Source: Euryarchaeota archaeon UBA10
Lineage (GTDB): Archaea > Thermoplasmatota > Poseidoniia > Poseidoniales > Poseidoniaceae
Length of the DNA: 6,100 bases
Direction of reading: 5' to 3'
NCBI GenBank assembly: GCA_002498185.1
Contig: DAGO01000111.1
Coordinates: forward strand, 1 to 6,100
Position 1 is the stretch's first letter. Each line of letters starts with the position of its first letter. The notes beneath the pieces were generated by a model. It saw only the letters and a program-made list of their open reading frames with translations, searched no databases and was not told where the DNA came from. The translations under genes were made by a program, and so were the position numbers. Shown piece by piece: positions 5,429 to 6,100 of the stretch.

Positions 5429-6100
5429 TCAACTCTCATCTGCGCCAATGAATTGCACGCTACCAACGTCAAAATCTGATTCAATCAAGCCAATTTCTTG
5501 GCCTTCACGTAGGAACATTCGAATTGAATCTCTGCCATCTTTCTTGTAATCAATAGTTCGTTCATTGACATACATTGTAACGAACTCACGATTCGTGTCG
5601 TCATCGATTCCTCTGCCCCATTTTTTTGCGAACTGTAGAGCAACATCGGGGTTCGCAATCGAATGTTCAATACTCATTTTTGTGTACTTAGTAACATCTT
5701 CCATGACTTGTTTACCAAGGTCGCGACGGACTACATTTCCTCCCAAAGGCATTGGAAGACCTCCCGTCTTTTCATTCCACCAAACACCCAAGTCTACTAA
5801 CACATCTAAATCATGGTCAACATATGTCAACTGGCCCTCGTGAATGATCAATCCTGATTTGTAGGTATCATCAAGGATCCTAGGTATGATTTCATCGAAT
5901 GGTACTACCTCGTAAGTCAAATCTCCCCAACACAACTTAATGCCGAGATACGCGCTAGTTTTGAGTCCTGGTACAGCAATCGGATTTGCTTTAGCCTCTT
6001 CCTCGGTTACGCCCTTCTTTACAACAATCATAGGGCCATATCCTTCTCCCATTGATGCTCCACAGTTCATTAGTGCGTAGTCATGAGCTATGTCTGGGTA
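5429..6100 (-). CDS. mqnD: MqnD-like 1,4-dihydroxy-6-naphthoate synthase, 5'-truncated by window edge
   Basis: The visible 223 residues belong to the MqnA/MqnD family (VitK2_biosynth), which has a periplasmic-binding-protein fold. MqnD splits cyclic dehypoxanthinylfutalosine to 1,4-dihydroxy-6-naphthoate in the futalosine route to menaquinone. Landmarks: ASMGEGYGPMIVV (about 15-27 of the visible part), IAVPGLKTSAYLGIKL (41-56), VPFDEIIPRIL (66-76), GLIIHEGQLTY (83-93) containing the conserved catalytic-type His of MqnD, DLGVWWNEKTGGLPMPLGGN (about 103-122) and RRDLG. The frame continues past the ATG at 6070 to the right edge (YPDIAHDYALMNCG...), and the family normally has about 60 more residues there, so the true start lies outside. 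The C-terminus is complete and its stop is 4 bp before the next gene. MqnD is more likely than MqnA from the IIHEGQLTY and PLPLG-like blocks; a paralogue binding another small substrate cannot be ruled out. Confidence 0.8.
   Translation of the reverse strand, partial: YPDIAHDYALMNCGASMGEGYGPMIVVKKGVTEEEAKANPIAVPGLKTSAYLGIKLCWGDLTYEVVPFDEIIPRILDDTYKSGLIIHEGQLTYVDHDLDVLVDLGVWWNEKTGGLPMPLGGNVVRRDLGKQVMEDVTKYTKMSIEHSIANPDVALQFAKKWGRGIDDDTNREFVTMYVNERTIDYKKDGRDSIRMFLREGQEIGLIESDFDVGSVQFIGADES

Noticed and set aside
5429..6070. The mqnD-like gene beginning at the ATG at 6070
   Set aside because: The reading frame continues with family-like residues (YPDIAHDYAL) to the right edge, so the ATG is internal.

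Overview
The window reads as a stretch of an archaeal chromosome, most likely a marine Thermoplasmata-type euryarchaeon (Marine Group II / Poseidoniales-like). The lineage is inferred from gene content, not measured. The best markers are an archaeal/eukaryotic-type DNA primase catalytic subunit (PriS), an archaeal-style CNNM/CBS protein without an obvious C-terminal CorC domain, and a protein closely resembling half of the eukaryotic enzyme deoxyhypusine hydroxylase. Some starts carry strong GAGGTG Shine-Dalgarno sequences. Base composition is moderate to AT-rich, and nearly every base is coding.

Layout. At the left edge, the 3' end of a CNNM/CorC-type CBS-domain gene lies on the + strand (1-366). 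Everything else is on the - strand and closely packed. Read in the direction of transcription, from the right edge, the order is: a 5'-truncated mqnD-like gene of the futalosine menaquinone pathway (6100-5429); a half-length deoxyhypusine-hydroxylase-like HEAT protein (5424-4942); a 67-residue LIM-like zinc-finger protein (4892-4689); priS (4644-3454), whose best-supported start is a non-canonical ATT codon; an 82-bp gap with two inverted repeats; a proline-rich, acidic, coiled-coil protein with a duplicated C-terminal motif (3371-2223); a divergent RDD-like four-helix membrane protein with a histone-H1-like Lys/Ala tail (2213-1305); and a membrane-anchored alpha/beta hydrolase (1302-367). The CBS gene and the hydrolase gene converge with their stop codons directly abutting.

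How the genes may work together. Spacings of 4, 49, 44, 82, 9 and 2 bp suggest one or two polycistronic units. The first would be mqnD-dohh-zinc finger-priS, mixing quinone synthesis, translation-factor modification and replication priming. The second would be proline-rich protein-RDD protein-hydrolase, probably a cell-envelope or membrane-associated module of unknown function. The 82-bp gap is the only place where a separate control point is visible.

The most interesting items are the half-size deoxyhypusine hydroxylase, which keeps the two His-Glu iron-binding motifs at the family's 33-residue spacing and the inter-domain linker motif of the eukaryotic enzyme; the ATT start of priS behind a perfect ribosome binding site; and a candidate bistable leader hairpin that could hide the ribosome binding site of the proline-rich gene. 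No RNA gene, CRISPR array, insertion sequence or phage feature was seen, and there is no gene-free stretch above 100 bp.
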